40,916 nucleotides of DNA, taken from assembly GCA_020725145.1 (NCBI GenBank), contig DYFO01000017.1, forward strand, positions 1 through 40,916, in the 5' to 3' direction. Below, piece after piece: positions 15,726 to 24,063 of the stretch. This DNA is from Symbiobacterium thermophilum (GTDB lineage: Bacteria > Bacillota > Sulfobacillia > UBA995). The notes beneath the pieces are model-generated. The model worked only from the letters and a program-made list of their open reading frames with translations, made no database searches and had not been told where the DNA came from. Both the position numbers and the translations under genes were made by a program. Numbering within the stretch: the stretch's first letter is position 1; every line of letters begins with the position of its first letter.

Positions 15726-15736
15726 ACATGCGTTCG
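15723..15736. promoter_or_regulatory. LexA (SOS) box 1
   Basis: Read on the minus strand this is CGAACGCATGTTTG, matching the Gram-positive SOS box form CGAAC-N4-GTTYG. It overlaps the lexA -35 element. Confidence 0.85.
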
Positions 15737-15744
15737 CCTACCGC

Positions 15745-15773
15745 TTGACTGCGAACAGCTGTTCGTATATACT
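15745..15773 (+). promoter_or_regulatory. yneA promoter
   Basis: TTGACT (15745-15750), a 17-bp spacer and TATACT (15768-15773). LexA box 2 occupies the spacer and box 3 covers the predicted transcription start near 15780, so repression should be tight until DNA damage. Confidence 0.85.
15752..15765. promoter_or_regulatory. LexA (SOS) box 2
   Basis: CGAACAGCTGTTCG is a perfect 14-bp palindrome of the Gram-positive SOS type, located between the -35 and -10 elements of the yneA promoter. Confidence 0.9.
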
Positions 15774-15778
15774 GGGGA

Positions 15779-15792
15779 CGAACACACGTTCG
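15779..15792. promoter_or_regulatory. LexA (SOS) box 3
   Basis: CGAACACACGTTCG keeps both CGAAC and GTTCG half-sites. It starts 27 bp after box 2, and box 2 starts 29 bp after box 1, so the three boxes are regularly spaced between lexA and yneA. Confidence 0.9.
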
Positions 15793-15809
15793 GAGAGCAG
15801 GTGCGGCCC

Positions 15810-16127
15810 ATGCAGAGGCGAAGGAAGCGCTGGAAGATGGCCAGGAGGGGCTGGCGGCGACTTGTGGTCGCGGTGGTGGTGCTGGCGGCCGCCTTCATCG
15901 CCTTGCTCGGTGGGCTGCACGGCGGCTTGCGCGCGGAGGGGGCGGCTTGCGACTCGAAGGCGACATGGTACGTGGTGTGCCCTGGCGACACCCTCTGGGA
16001 CATAGCCGTGCGCCTCGGTGGCCGTACCGCGGATCCACGCCGGCTGGCGTGGGAGATTCAGCGCGAAAACCAGCTTTCCAGCCCGGTGATACGGCCCGGA
16101 CAGCTGCTGCAGATCCCCCCGTACTGA
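15810..16127 (+). CDS. yneA: YneA-like SOS cell-division inhibitor (TM + LysM)
   Basis: A 105-residue protein with an arginine-rich cytoplasmic start (MQRRRKRWKMARRGWRR), one transmembrane segment (LVVAVVVLAAAFIALLGG) and a C-terminal LysM peptidoglycan-binding domain (WYVVCPGDTLWDIAVRLGG...IRPGQLLQIP). This architecture, size, divergence from lexA and SOS boxes match Bacillus YneA/DivS, which halts septation during DNA damage. ATG 15810 with AGGTG six bases upstream is chosen; GTG 15801 and ATG 15837 are alternatives. It converges with the tyrosine recombinase gene, only 4 bp away, rather than preceding the serine recombinase yneB found in Bacillus. Confidence 0.85.
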   Translation: MQRRRKRWKMARRGWRRLVVAVVVLAAAFIALLGGLHGGLRAEGAACDSKATWYVVCPGDTLWDIAVRLGGRTADPRRLAWEIQRENQLSSPVIRPGQLLQIPPY

Positions 16128-16131
16128 AGCC

Positions 16132-17205
<1,074 letters not shown>

Positions 17206-17814
17206 TACCGGACCTCCTCGCCAAGTAGCCTTCTCGTTCAACAGCCTCGCCTCCTGCCGTGTCGACGTGGCCATCGTGCTGGCGGGCTCGTCGGTCACTG
17301 CACAGGGTGTCCTGCGGTCCGGGGTTGTGGAGGTCCTGCAGCCCGAGGGCGCTGTCGGTGAGGCGAGGGCCGAAACTGACGTCCATGGCTCCGTAGTGAT
17401 CACTAGCGAGGACGGAGCTGTCTACATCTTCACAGCCGCGTGGCTAGAAGCAAGGCTAGAGCGAGAGGGGAGGCCGTCTAGTCTCCGACCTTCGCAGACC
17501 GTCATGGATCCGGCGCTTTCCCTGCTACCTTGTCGCATGGGCTTTCCTGCTCGCGATCAAACCTGACGGCAGCTGGTTGTTCGGGACGGGGGTCGTGCTC
17601 ATATGCCTACGGCTCGGCCTACACATTTGGGTGATGATGGCCGAGGCGCCGCGGGACCGGGATCAGGAAGCTTGGCGGCAGTCCGGGCGGCCCGGAGTTC
17701 GCATAATGGTAATTTAGCGAAGTACCGACGGCCACAACACAGGCATTCCAAGTATCCAGTCTTCGCGAAGGGGCCGAGGCGCGCGCCGGTCCCGCGACAT
17801 AAGGATGACAGGCG
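17206..17814. other. Degenerate intergenic region without a convincing gene
   Basis: About 600 bases between two minus-strand genes. Two plus-strand open stretches exist (17186-17566 and 17460-17717) but neither has a ribosome site and start that look real, and the second resembles a fragment (see separate entry). Restriction-like palindromes such as TGATCACTAG occur without recognisable regulatory structure. No RNA gene was recognised. Confidence 0.5.
17460..17717 (+). pseudogene. Possible remnant of an isoprenylcysteine-methyltransferase-like membrane protein
   Basis: This frame, open between two stops and lacking a start codon, encodes a hydrophobic stretch (RRFPCYLVAWAFLLAIKP then GTGVVLICLRLGLHIWVM) reminiscent of the N-terminus of isoprenylcysteine carboxyl methyltransferase family proteins, then ends at TAG 17715. 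If genuine it is a truncated 5' fragment; the catalytic C-terminal half is missing. The similarity is judged by eye and could be chance in a hydrophobic segment. Confidence 0.25.
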
Positions 17815-18321
17815 TCAACCGGAGGTGGCCAGCCGAAGTGCGAGCTCCACCGCTTCCTGGGAACTTGAGGCGCGATGGATTGGCAGAGAGAGCCCCTCGG
17901 GGGTCGTGGCCTCCCAGGTACGCAGGCCCACCACAGGAATGCCTTCCTTCAGGGCCATCGCCACCTCGGAGAGGGTCCCGAACCCTCCGGCGATGGCGAT
18001 CACCGCGTCGGCGGCGCGGACCACCAGGGCGTTGCGGGCGATACCGAGGCCCGTGGGGAGGGCCACCGTCAGGTAGGGGTTGGCCTCCTGGCGGTCGGCG
18101 CCGGGCAGGATGCCCACGGTGGTGCCTCCAAGCTTGTGCGCGCCACGGCACGCGGCCTCCATGACCCCTCCCCTCCCCCCGGTCACCACCGTTGCCCCGG
18201 CCTCCGCGAGCGCCCGGCCTACCGCTTCCGCCAGGCGGGCGACCTCCGGGCCGCAGGCGGCCGCGCCCACCACGGCGATGCAGGGGGGACGGGAGCGTCT
18301 CAGGTTGCCGGAAGCCAGCAC
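17815..18321 (-). CDS. TIGR00725/LOG-like nucleotide-binding Rossmann protein
   Basis: A 168-residue protein of the LOG/TIGR00725 group (formerly lysine-decarboxylase-like). It begins CIAVVGAAACGPEVARLAEAVG, has GATVVTGGRGGVMEAACRGAH, corresponding to the GGGxxGxMGAVA-type phosphate loop, and AGGFGTLSEVAMAL in place of the PGGxGTxxE motif; the glutamate is kept. Family members that have been studied act as nucleoside 5'-monophosphate phosphoribohydrolases, but TIGR00725 proteins lack a proven function. GTG 18321 lies inside the end of the upstream MBL-fold gene (22-nt overlap) with GGAGGGGGG before it. Last gene of a four-gene minus-strand operon. Confidence 0.85.
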   Translation of the reverse strand: MLASGNLRRSRPPCIAVVGAAACGPEVARLAEAVGRALAEAGATVVTGGRGGVMEAACRGAHKLGGTTVGILPGADRQEANPYLTVALPTGLGIARNALVVRAADAVIAIAGGFGTLSEVAMALKEGIPVVGLRTWEATTPEGLSLPIHRASSSQEAVELALRLATSG

Positions 18322-19205
18322 AGGCGACCCCCCTCCAGGTGGAAGGTGAGGCGTTGCCGGTCGGTCAGGTAGGTCAGGTAAGAAAACACCGTGGCCCGTA
18401 GCAGGTGGTAGCGGCCGAGCTCGGCCACGTGCAGCCGCATGGCGGTCAGCACGCCGGCCACCACCTCGTCGGTGCTCAGCGCCTGCCCGGCTTCTTGGAG
18501 CAGATCGGCCACCAGCTCGATACCGTCAAGAATGGCGCGGCGGTTGGCCGCGAGCGCGACGGAGGGCGCGGACAGGGGCTCGCCGTGGGAGGGGACGACC
18601 AGCCCGGGAGCCCTATCCTGCACCGTCTGCAGGTCCTCAAGGGCCCGCGCGGGGTCGGCGAAGTAAGGCAGGCCGTGCTTGCCCAGCACCGGTGGGTCGA
18701 AGTAGGCGTCCGCCGCGAACAGGATGTCCCCTACCAGGACGCCCAACTGGCCCGGGGAGTGGCCGCCAAGCGGCACAAGCTCCAGCGGCAGCCCGAAGAG
18801 CTCCACGGGACCCGGTTCCAGGAGGCGGTCCACGGAACTGGCCGGGGCCATCAGGAACTTGTTGCACAGCGCAACCGGCGGGCGCGCTCCCCCCCACAGG
18901 TATATCGGCTCCCAGATAGGCGCGCGGAGCAGCGAGGCCTCGGCCGCGGGGGCGAGCACCTTGCAGCCGGTGCGCTCTACGAGGAAGCGGTTACCGCCCA
19001 CGTGATCGGCGTGGGAGTGCGTGTTCACCACGGCCGTCAAGGACCGACCGAGGGCATCGACCGCCCGCAGGAGCTTGCGGGCGCTTGACTCGTCCAGACC
19101 GCTGTCGACGGCCAGGGCTCCCCCGCCCGGCAGCAAGAGCACGCCGATGTTGGTGGGGCCGGGAAGAACGTGCACGCCTTCGGCAAGCTCGCGCAGGCCG
19201 CCCAT
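18300..19205 (-). CDS. Metallo-beta-lactamase-fold hydrolase
   Basis: A 301-residue MBL-fold protein. The metal motif THSHADHVGG (HxHxDH) is near residue 62, a later zinc ligand is in LGGHSPGQLGVLVGD, the bridging aspartate in FAADAYFD and the last histidine in VVPSHGEP. After the core there is a C-terminal helical region of about 80 residues (ANRRAILDGIELVADLLQ...) as in thioesterase-like MBL proteins with a C-terminal winged helix. ATG 19205 follows GGAGGG and lies 2 bp after the MoaD-like gene. The substrate is unknown; adjacency to a sulfur-carrier-like protein suggests thiol, thioester or persulfide chemistry as a possibility. Confidence 0.88.
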   Translation of the reverse strand: MGGLRELAEGVHVLPGPTNIGVLLLPGGGALAVDSGLDESSARKLLRAVDALGRSLTAVVNTHSHADHVGGNRFLVERTGCKVLAPAAEASLLRAPIWEPIYLWGGARPPVALCNKFLMAPASSVDRLLEPGPVELFGLPLELVPLGGHSPGQLGVLVGDILFAADAYFDPPVLGKHGLPYFADPARALEDLQTVQDRAPGLVVPSHGEPLSAPSVALAANRRAILDGIELVADLLQEAGQALSTDEVVAGVLTAMRLHVAELGRYHLLRATVFSYLTYLTDRQRLTFHLEGGRLCWLPAT

Positions 19206-19207
19206 CC

Positions 19208-19441
19208 CTACCCTCCGGAAGCCGGGGAGATGAGCACGATCTCCGCTCCGTCGGCAGGGACCGTGTCCAGCGGCACCGCCTGCCCGTCGATCAGCGCCCG
19301 CATGATCAGTTGGGGATCGGCACCGAGCTGACAGATGATTTGCTCCAGCGAAAGCGGCCCGGGCAGCTCCAGCTCATGCACGCGGCGGCCGCCGGGGAAG
19401 TACGCCGCGCTGTGGCCCATGACCGTGACCTTTACCCGCAT
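19208..19441 (-). CDS. MoaD/ThiS-like beta-grasp protein
   Basis: A 77-residue ubiquitin-like protein. It has the beta-grasp pattern of MoaD/ThiS (MRVKVTVMGHSAAYFPGG..., LEQIICQLGAD, a DGQAVPLDTVPADGAEIVLISP segment) and ends exactly in SPASGG, the di-glycine tail that is adenylated and thiocarboxylated in sulfur carriers. No MoaB/MoeB-type E1 enzyme is adjacent, so its activation partner is unknown. The gene starts inside the end of the preceding 120-residue gene (10-nt overlap), indicating coupling, and is followed by the MBL-fold hydrolase. Confidence 0.85.
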   Translation of the reverse strand: MRVKVTVMGHSAAYFPGGRRVHELELPGPLSLEQIICQLGADPQLIMRALIDGQAVPLDTVPADGAEIVLISPASGG

Positions 19442-19794
19442 GCCGACTGCCTTCCCCGACGCGGTGGTGAGGGTTCGCCGAGGGGCTGGTCGCCCACCAG
19501 CTGCTCGAGGCGCCGGATGACGACCTCCGTGTCCTCAGGGCCGGTATACAGAAGAGGCTGGCACGGAAGGTCGGCGAGGAAGCGGGCGGTATCGCGCGAC
19601 AGGCGGCCGATCTGACGCAGCGAGCGCCGTATCTCCTCCTCGAACTCGGCCCGAACTCCCCGCTTTGCAAGCCGCTCCTGGAGCCGCCGCCGCGCCGGTT
19701 CATCCAGCTCCAGCAGTGCCTGGGCGTACTCCGCCGCCTCGGCTATCTCCACGAGGCGCTCCTGGATGAAGCCGACCCGCAGGAAACGCGTCAC
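19432..19794 (-). CDS. Uncharacterised helical protein, first gene of MoaD-MBL operon
   Basis: A 120-residue soluble protein that I do not recognise. It is rich in Glu, Arg and Leu, with two long predicted helices (residues about 10-75: IQERLVEIAEAAEYAQALLEL and RRRLQERLAKRGVRAEFEEE), then LPCQPLLYTGPEDTEVVIRRLEQLV and a basic tail ending in CG. GTG 19794 starts the frame behind purine-rich AGGAGGGAAGGGG. It is tightly coupled to the MoaD-like gene, so it may be a partner or target of that protein (inference). Confidence 0.7.
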   Translation of the reverse strand: MTRFLRVGFIQERLVEIAEAAEYAQALLELDEPARRRLQERLAKRGVRAEFEEEIRRSLRQIGRLSRDTARFLADLPCQPLLYTGPEDTEVVIRRLEQLVGDQPLGEPSPPRRGRQSACG

Positions 19795-19886
19795 TCCCCT
19801 TCCCTCCTCCCCGTCGACATATTATTCCTTGGATGACACCGCATTTCCTCTCGCATGTCGATTGCCGCCTGTACCAGCGTTCGACG

Positions 19887-19916
19887 CTCATAGCCGACCT
19901 GACGGGGGACATAATA
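19887..19916 (+). promoter_or_regulatory. Candidate forespore sigma-G/sigma-F promoter of SASP gene
   Basis: CTCATA (19887-19892), 17-bp spacer and CATAATA (19910-19916) resemble the sigma-G pattern TGMATA-N17/18-CATACTA. It lies 40 bp before the SASP start codon. The -10 match is good, the -35 match weak. Confidence 0.45.
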
Positions 19917-19955
19917 TTACGAGCTAAGTGCGGCCCAACGAGGAGGTGACACGCT

Positions 19956-20177
19956 TTGGCGCAGTTCGTCAAGGGCAAGCTCCTCTCCCGGGCCACGCGG
20001 GAGCGCCTCAAGTACGAGGTCGCGGAAGAGCTCGGCCTGCTCGATGACGTCCAGATCCGGGGCTGGGGGGACATGCCCTCCCGGGAATGCGGGGCGGTCG
20101 GTGGCCGGATCGGAGGCAACATGGTCAAGGTGATGATCCGGCATGCCGAGCAGGAACTGGCCAGGGGAGGACCCTGA
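19956..20177 (+). CDS. Alpha/beta-type small acid-soluble spore protein (variant)
   Basis: A 73-residue SASP that coats DNA in the dormant spore. The family core is present: ERLKYEVAEELGL near residues 18-30, corresponding to the GPR protease cleavage region (EIASEFGV in Bacillus), and the second helix GAVGGRIGGNMVKVMIRHAEQELA. Between them a WGDMPSRECG segment with Trp and Cys replaces the usual TARANGSVG linker. TTG 19956 is the start, supported by AGGAGGTGA eight bases upstream. Confidence 0.88.
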   Translation: MAQFVKGKLLSRATRERLKYEVAEELGLLDDVQIRGWGDMPSRECGAVGGRIGGNMVKVMIRHAEQELARGGP

Positions 20178-20188
20178 CCCAAGAGCCG

Positions 20189-20211
20189 GGGGCAAGGCCT
20201 TGCCTTGCCCC
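20189..20211. terminator. Perfect hairpin between convergent SASP and TIGR04086 genes
   Basis: GGGGCAAGGC (20189-20198) and GCCTTGCCCC (20202-20211) form a perfect 10-bp stem with a CTT loop, immediately next to the stop codon of the minus-strand gene. No T-run on either side, so termination would rest on the stem strength. Confidence 0.65.
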
Positions 20212-20212
20212 G

Positions 20213-20611
20213 TCAATCCAGGTTAACGCCGACGGTGCCGCCGACGGCCCCCAGCACGAAACCGGCCACCAGACGCCCCGCCGTCGATCCCAGCCCGGTG
20301 ATGCCGTGAAAGAGCGTTCCCGTCAGGACGAGGGCGATCGCGACATAGCCCAGGCCCGTCAGGCCACCGTGGAGCCAGCCGAGGGTGCCGGCCCGGCGGC
20401 CGGCCACCACTCCTCCGCCCATCATGCTGAGGTAGGAGACGACGGACATCAGCAAGGTGACGGTGGGGTCGGGGATGCGCACACGGAACATGGCCAGACC
20501 CATCAGGGCGGCGGCCGTCAGCGAGAGGGCGTAGGCCACGGCGACGCCGGTGAGGATCGACATGGCCCGCAGGCGCGGACCGCTCTCGCCAAGGGGTTCA
20601 ACGGGCTTCAC
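20213..20611 (-). CDS. TIGR04086 family membrane protein
   Basis: A 132-residue protein with four hydrophobic segments (LTGVAVAYALSLTAAALMGLAM, VTLLMSVVSYLSMMGGGVVAG, GLTGLGYVAIALVLTG, AGRLVAGFVLGAVGGTVGVNL). The GGGVVAGRRAGTLGWLHGGLTGLGY segment is the signature of TIGR04086/YrzE proteins of spore-forming Bacillota. Function is unknown. GTG 20611 follows GGAGGG. It lies between two SASP genes. Confidence 0.85.
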   Translation of the reverse strand: MKPVEPLGESGPRLRAMSILTGVAVAYALSLTAAALMGLAMFRVRIPDPTVTLLMSVVSYLSMMGGGVVAGRRAGTLGWLHGGLTGLGYVAIALVLTGTLFHGITGLGSTAGRLVAGFVLGAVGGTVGVNLD

Positions 20612-20721
20612 GGGGTCCGCCCTCCATACGGAATCGGCTACCCGATCCTACGCGGAAGGCGGGGCGGCTTATGCGCGAATCCGGTGAGGGAGGGTCCGCG
20701 GACCCTCCCTCGAGCTTGGTT

Positions 20722-20955
20722 TCACGGCCGGGGACGCGGTGGACGTTCGCGGCGAGCGGCCAGATCTTCCTCGGCGCCGCGGACCATCCGACGGACCATG
20801 TGGCCGCCGATGGCCCCCACCTCGCGGGTGGTCATCTCGCCCCAGCCGTGGCGGCGGACGTCATCGTCCAGGCCCAGGTCCTCTGCCACTTCCTGCTTGA
20901 GCTGGTCGAGGCCGGCATCAGCCTGCGGCAGGAGCGGGCGTCTGCGTCTGGGCAT
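20722..20955 (-). CDS. Alpha/beta-type small acid-soluble spore protein (variant)
   Basis: A 77-residue SASP: basic start (MPRRRRPLLPQ), first helix LDQLKQEVAEDLGL, a WGEMTTREVGAIGG centre and second helix HMVRRMVRGAEEDLA, then an Arg/Pro-rich tail. Like the SASP at 19956 it has Trp in place of the ordinary linker, so the two are probably paralogues. ATG 20955 has GAGGAGGTGG upstream; an in-frame start at 21018 has none. It should bind spore DNA and be cut by GPR at germination. Confidence 0.88.
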   Translation of the reverse strand: MPRRRRPLLPQADAGLDQLKQEVAEDLGLDDDVRRHGWGEMTTREVGAIGGHMVRRMVRGAEEDLAARRERPPRPRP

Positions 20956-21043
20956 CGGTTTCGCCACCTCCTCGTCTACCGTGATCCTTCCCCGTGCCCG
21001 GCCGCTTATGTAAACCAATATCCGGCTGTAAAGCTAATCACGC

Positions 21044-22114
21044 TCACCGGGTGCGAAGGGTCTTCCAGTAGGCGGAGTGCAGTCTCAATGCCTGCTCCAG
21101 GCGCAGGAAGGCCTCCGAGGGCGTTCCCAAGCCCGGTGATGGGGCCCCGGGCACATCCCCCAACTCGAGATGAAGATCCCCGAGAGCGTCGAGCACCGCC
21201 AGCAGGCTCCATGCCAACCCCGCCTCGTTGTAGCCTCCTTCCAGGACGGCTATGATCCGGGAGTTGGCGGTCTCCCGGGCAACCTCGGAGAGGAGGGCGG
21301 TAAGGCGGCGGTAACCCTGGGCGGTCACCTGCATGCTGCCCAGAGGGTCGGCGAAATGAGCATCGTGCCCCGAGGAGATCAGCACGAGGTCGGGCCCGTA
21401 CTCCCGGGCTACCGGAAGGAACAGGCGCTCGAAGGCCTCGACGTAGGCCGCGTCGCCGCAGCCCGGAGGGAGCGGCAGGTTCACCGTGAAACCCTCACCT
21501 TGTCCCTCTCCCACATCGCTCAGCCATCCGGTTCCGGGGTAGCAGGGGCTTTGGTGCACGGAGGCGTAGAGCACGTCGCGGCGGCCGTAGAAGATGGCCT
21601 CGGTGCCGTTGCCGTGATGCAGGTCCCAGTCGACGATGAGCACGCGTTTCGCGCCATGCTCCACGATGGCATAGGCGGCGGCCAGCGCCACGTTATTCAG
21701 CAGGCAAAAGCCCATGCCGCGGCCGGGCAGCGCGTGGTGCCCGGGCGGTCTTACGAGGCACAGAATGCCGTGGGGCCCCTCCGGCGAGAAGGCGGCGTCG
21801 ACCGCCGCCAGGCAGCCTCCCGCGGCCAATACGGCTACCTCATGGCTTCGCTCGCCTACCACCGTCTCGGCATCGAGGTACCCTCCCCCACGGGCGGCCA
21901 GTTCGGCGAGGGTGCGGAGGTAGCCCGGGTGGTGCACGAGCTCCAGCTCCTCGGCGGTCGCGGGCCGGGGTTTCAGCACCCTCACCCGGGGCAGCACTTC
22001 CGCCTCATCGAAGCGTTTGAGCACCGCGGCCAGGCGTTCGGGGCTTTCCGGCCAGTTGCCGGGGGCGTGTTCGAGGTACACGGGGGAGGTTAACAGACCG
22101 GGTGGCCAAGACAT
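21044..22114 (-). CDS. Histone deacetylase/AcuC-family deacetylase
   Basis: A 356-residue arginase/deacetylase-fold zinc enzyme. Catalytic signatures are RPPGHHA (tandem histidines), DWDLHHGNGT (zinc-binding Asp and His) and SSGHDAHFADPLG (second Asp), with YASVHQSPCYPGTG and EGGYN in expected order. Bacterial members remove acetyl groups from acetyl-lysine proteins, polyamines or related amides. ATG 22114 follows GGAAGGGAG. The first 110 bases overlap the end of the MFS gene in a different frame, so the two are co-transcribed. The in-cluster substrate is not evident. Confidence 0.93.
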   Translation of the reverse strand: MSWPPGLLTSPVYLEHAPGNWPESPERLAAVLKRFDEAEVLPRVRVLKPRPATAEELELVHHPGYLRTLAELAARGGGYLDAETVVGERSHEVAVLAAGGCLAAVDAAFSPEGPHGILCLVRPPGHHALPGRGMGFCLLNNVALAAAYAIVEHGAKRVLIVDWDLHHGNGTEAIFYGRRDVLYASVHQSPCYPGTGWLSDVGEGQGEGFTVNLPLPPGCGDAAYVEAFERLFLPVAREYGPDLVLISSGHDAHFADPLGSMQVTAQGYRRLTALLSEVARETANSRIIAVLEGGYNEAGLAWSLLAVLDALGDLHLELGDVPGAPSPGLGTPSEAFLRLEQALRLHSAYWKTLRTR

Positions 22115-23459
22115 GGCGGTCGCTCCCTTCCGATGATGCCGCCTGTTCGCTGCCGCCAGGCAGGGGTCCTTCCGCCGCGCACATCTCTCGAGGCTCCCGC
22201 AGCCCGAGGCTGAGCCGGACGGCCAGCGCCAGGATACCCGCGCACAGGGCAAATAGCGCCGGGTAGCCAAGGCGGTCTACCACCAGTCCGCCGGCCACCG
22301 AGCTCAGGGTGGTGGGGGCCACCAGCGTGTTCATGAACCCAAGGTAGCTGGGGCGTCGCGCAACGGGAACCGTGTCCAGAAGGTAGTTGGTGAAGCCGAT
22401 CCAGGTGCCCGACGAGGTCAGGCCGAGGAAGAAGAACGCCGGTCCCAGCGCCACCGCAGCCGGAAGGCTGGGGAAGATGCGGTGCGCGAGGTCGGTCGCC
22501 AGCGCCACGCAGGGGCTGGCCAGTGCGCACAGCACGGCCAAGCGCACGACCTGGCGGTGGCCCAGGCGATCGCCCAGTCTTCCCCACAGCAAGCCTCCTC
22601 CGACGCTGCCCGCCATCTGGCAGGCCAGGTAGGCGCCCACGGCCGCGGTGCCGGCACCCAGCACGTCCCGGGCGTACAGCACGTAGAAGGGAAGGGCCAG
22701 GAAGTTAAGTCCCGCCAGAACGCGGCAGCGTGCCAGGCGCGCGAAATGGGGGCTAGCCTGCCAAAGCTCGGGCAAGGATCCGAAGAACGCCCCGAGCGAA
22801 CGCCGGCCGCCGCCCACCGGTCCCGGCGGCTCCCGGACCAGGAGGAAGGCGAAGAACGAGGCGAAGTAGGCGGCGGCCGTCAGCGCGAGCAAGAGGGCGA
22901 AGTTCGAAGGATATGGAAAACGCGGGCTGCCGAGAATGCGATGGACCACGAAGCCCGCCCCGAAGGCCAGCAGTCCCCCCCAGAACTGCATGCGGCCGTA
23001 AAGCGACCCCCGCCGGAGAGGGTGCACCGATCTGGCCAGGACGTCGGTCCAGGGTACGGCAGTGACCCCCTCGCTCAGGCAGGCGAGGATGTACAGGAAG
23101 ACGAAGCCCGAGAGCGCAAGTGAGGGCGAACTCGCAGCATACCGGTAGGCGAGCCACGCGGCGGCCAGCAGTGCCAGCCGCTGAAGCAGAGAGCTTATGA
23201 CGACGATCGGCTTCTTGCGCTTCCAGCGCTCGACGTAGTGGGCTACCACCAGCTGGGGCAGGAAGTATCCTCCCGCGCGGAAGCCGGTAAGAAAACCGAT
23301 CATGGCCGGTGAGCCCCCGAGTAGGCTTACGAAGGCTGGGACCACGGTTGCGGTGTCGGTGAAGGCGGTGCCCACCCACCAGCAGACCCCGTCGATGGTT
23401 AGCAGGGCACTGTTGCGGGCTTCGTCGGGTCGGACGGGTTCTTCGGCAGCCGTGCGCAC
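22005..23459 (-). CDS. Major facilitator superfamily transporter
   Basis: A 484-residue MFS permease with about 12 transmembrane helices. It starts NSALLTIDGVCWWVGTAFTDTATVVPAFVSLLGGSPAMIGFL, the pattern of the group related to drug or maltose-permease-like MFS proteins in Bacillota, with a loop YVERWKRKKP between TM2 and TM3 and GRLGDRLGHRQ in the second half. Substrate unknown. GTG 23459 follows GGGAAG. The last 36 residues are an Arg/Pro-rich hydrophilic tail that overlaps the deacetylase coding region; the membrane domain itself ends before the overlap. Confidence 0.88.
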   Translation of the reverse strand: MRTAAEEPVRPDEARNSALLTIDGVCWWVGTAFTDTATVVPAFVSLLGGSPAMIGFLTGFRAGGYFLPQLVVAHYVERWKRKKPIVVISSLLQRLALLAAAWLAYRYAASSPSLALSGFVFLYILACLSEGVTAVPWTDVLARSVHPLRRGSLYGRMQFWGGLLAFGAGFVVHRILGSPRFPYPSNFALLLALTAAAYFASFFAFLLVREPPGPVGGGRRSLGAFFGSLPELWQASPHFARLARCRVLAGLNFLALPFYVLYARDVLGAGTAAVGAYLACQMAGSVGGGLLWGRLGDRLGHRQVVRLAVLCALASPCVALATDLAHRIFPSLPAAVALGPAFFFLGLTSSGTWIGFTNYLLDTVPVARRPSYLGFMNTLVAPTTLSSVAGGLVVDRLGYPALFALCAGILALAVRLSLGLREPREMCAAEGPLPGGSEQAASSEGSDRHVLATRSVNLPRVPRTRPRQLAGKPRTPGRGAQTLR

Positions 23460-23603
23460 GTATCTTCCCTGCCCGCTTCATGACTTGTGTCTTAGCGGTT
23501 CCTTTGCTTCCATTCGGTCGGCCTCGAACCCTTCCCCCGGCACGAGAAGGACAATCTCCGTGCTCGCAGAAGCAGGGGGCAGAGACAGGGGGAGGGATCG
23601 GGC
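23460..23603. other. Divergent intergenic region
   Basis: 144 bases between the MFS gene (minus) and the YbjN-like gene (plus). It must contain promoters for both, but no good -35/-10 pair was recognised; a purine-rich AGGGGGAGGGA ribosome site precedes the plus-strand start. Confidence 0.4.
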
Positions 23604-24059
23604 GTGGGACGGATTCTGGATGCGGCGATCGCGTTCTTCGAGCAGGACGACTGGAAGTACACACGGCTGGCCGACAGCCCCGTTTTGAGACTGGGCTTCG
23701 CGGGGGAGAACGGGCAGTGGACCTGTTTTGCCCGTGAGCGCGAGGAACAGGAGCAGTTCATCTTCAGTTCGCAGTTCCCCGCACACGCACCCGAACACAA
23801 GCGGCTGGCCATCGCCGAGCTCATCACCCGCATCAACTTCGGCATCGTCATCGGCAACTTCGAAATGGACTTCTCCGACGGCGAGATACGCTACAAGACC
23901 AGCATCGACCTCGAGGGTTGCCCGGCGCTGCCGGAGCTGTTCAAGCCCTTGATCTACGCAAACGTCTTCACCGTCGACCGTTACTTCCCCGCCTTCATGT
24001 CGGTGCTGTACGCAGGGGTCTCGCCCAGGGAGGCACTGGCCGCCATTCGGGGCGAGTGA
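23604..24059 (+). CDS. YbjN-like domain protein
   Basis: A 151-residue soluble protein of the YbjN/bacterial sensory transduction regulator fold, related to type III secretion chaperones. Recognisable segments are ILDAAIAFFEQDDWKYTRL at the N-terminus, EEQEQFIFSSQFPAHAPEHKRLAIAELITRINFGIVIGNFEMDFSDGEIRYKTSIDLEG in the middle. It likely acts as a small protein-binding module; a precise role is not known. GTG 23604 is preceded by GGGGGAGGGA. It converges with the Nif3-like gene, 4 bp between stops. Confidence 0.8.
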   Translation: MGRILDAAIAFFEQDDWKYTRLADSPVLRLGFAGENGQWTCFAREREEQEQFIFSSQFPAHAPEHKRLAIAELITRINFGIVIGNFEMDFSDGEIRYKTSIDLEGCPALPELFKPLIYANVFTVDRYFPAFMSVLYAGVSPREALAAIRGE

Positions 24060-24063
24060 GTCT

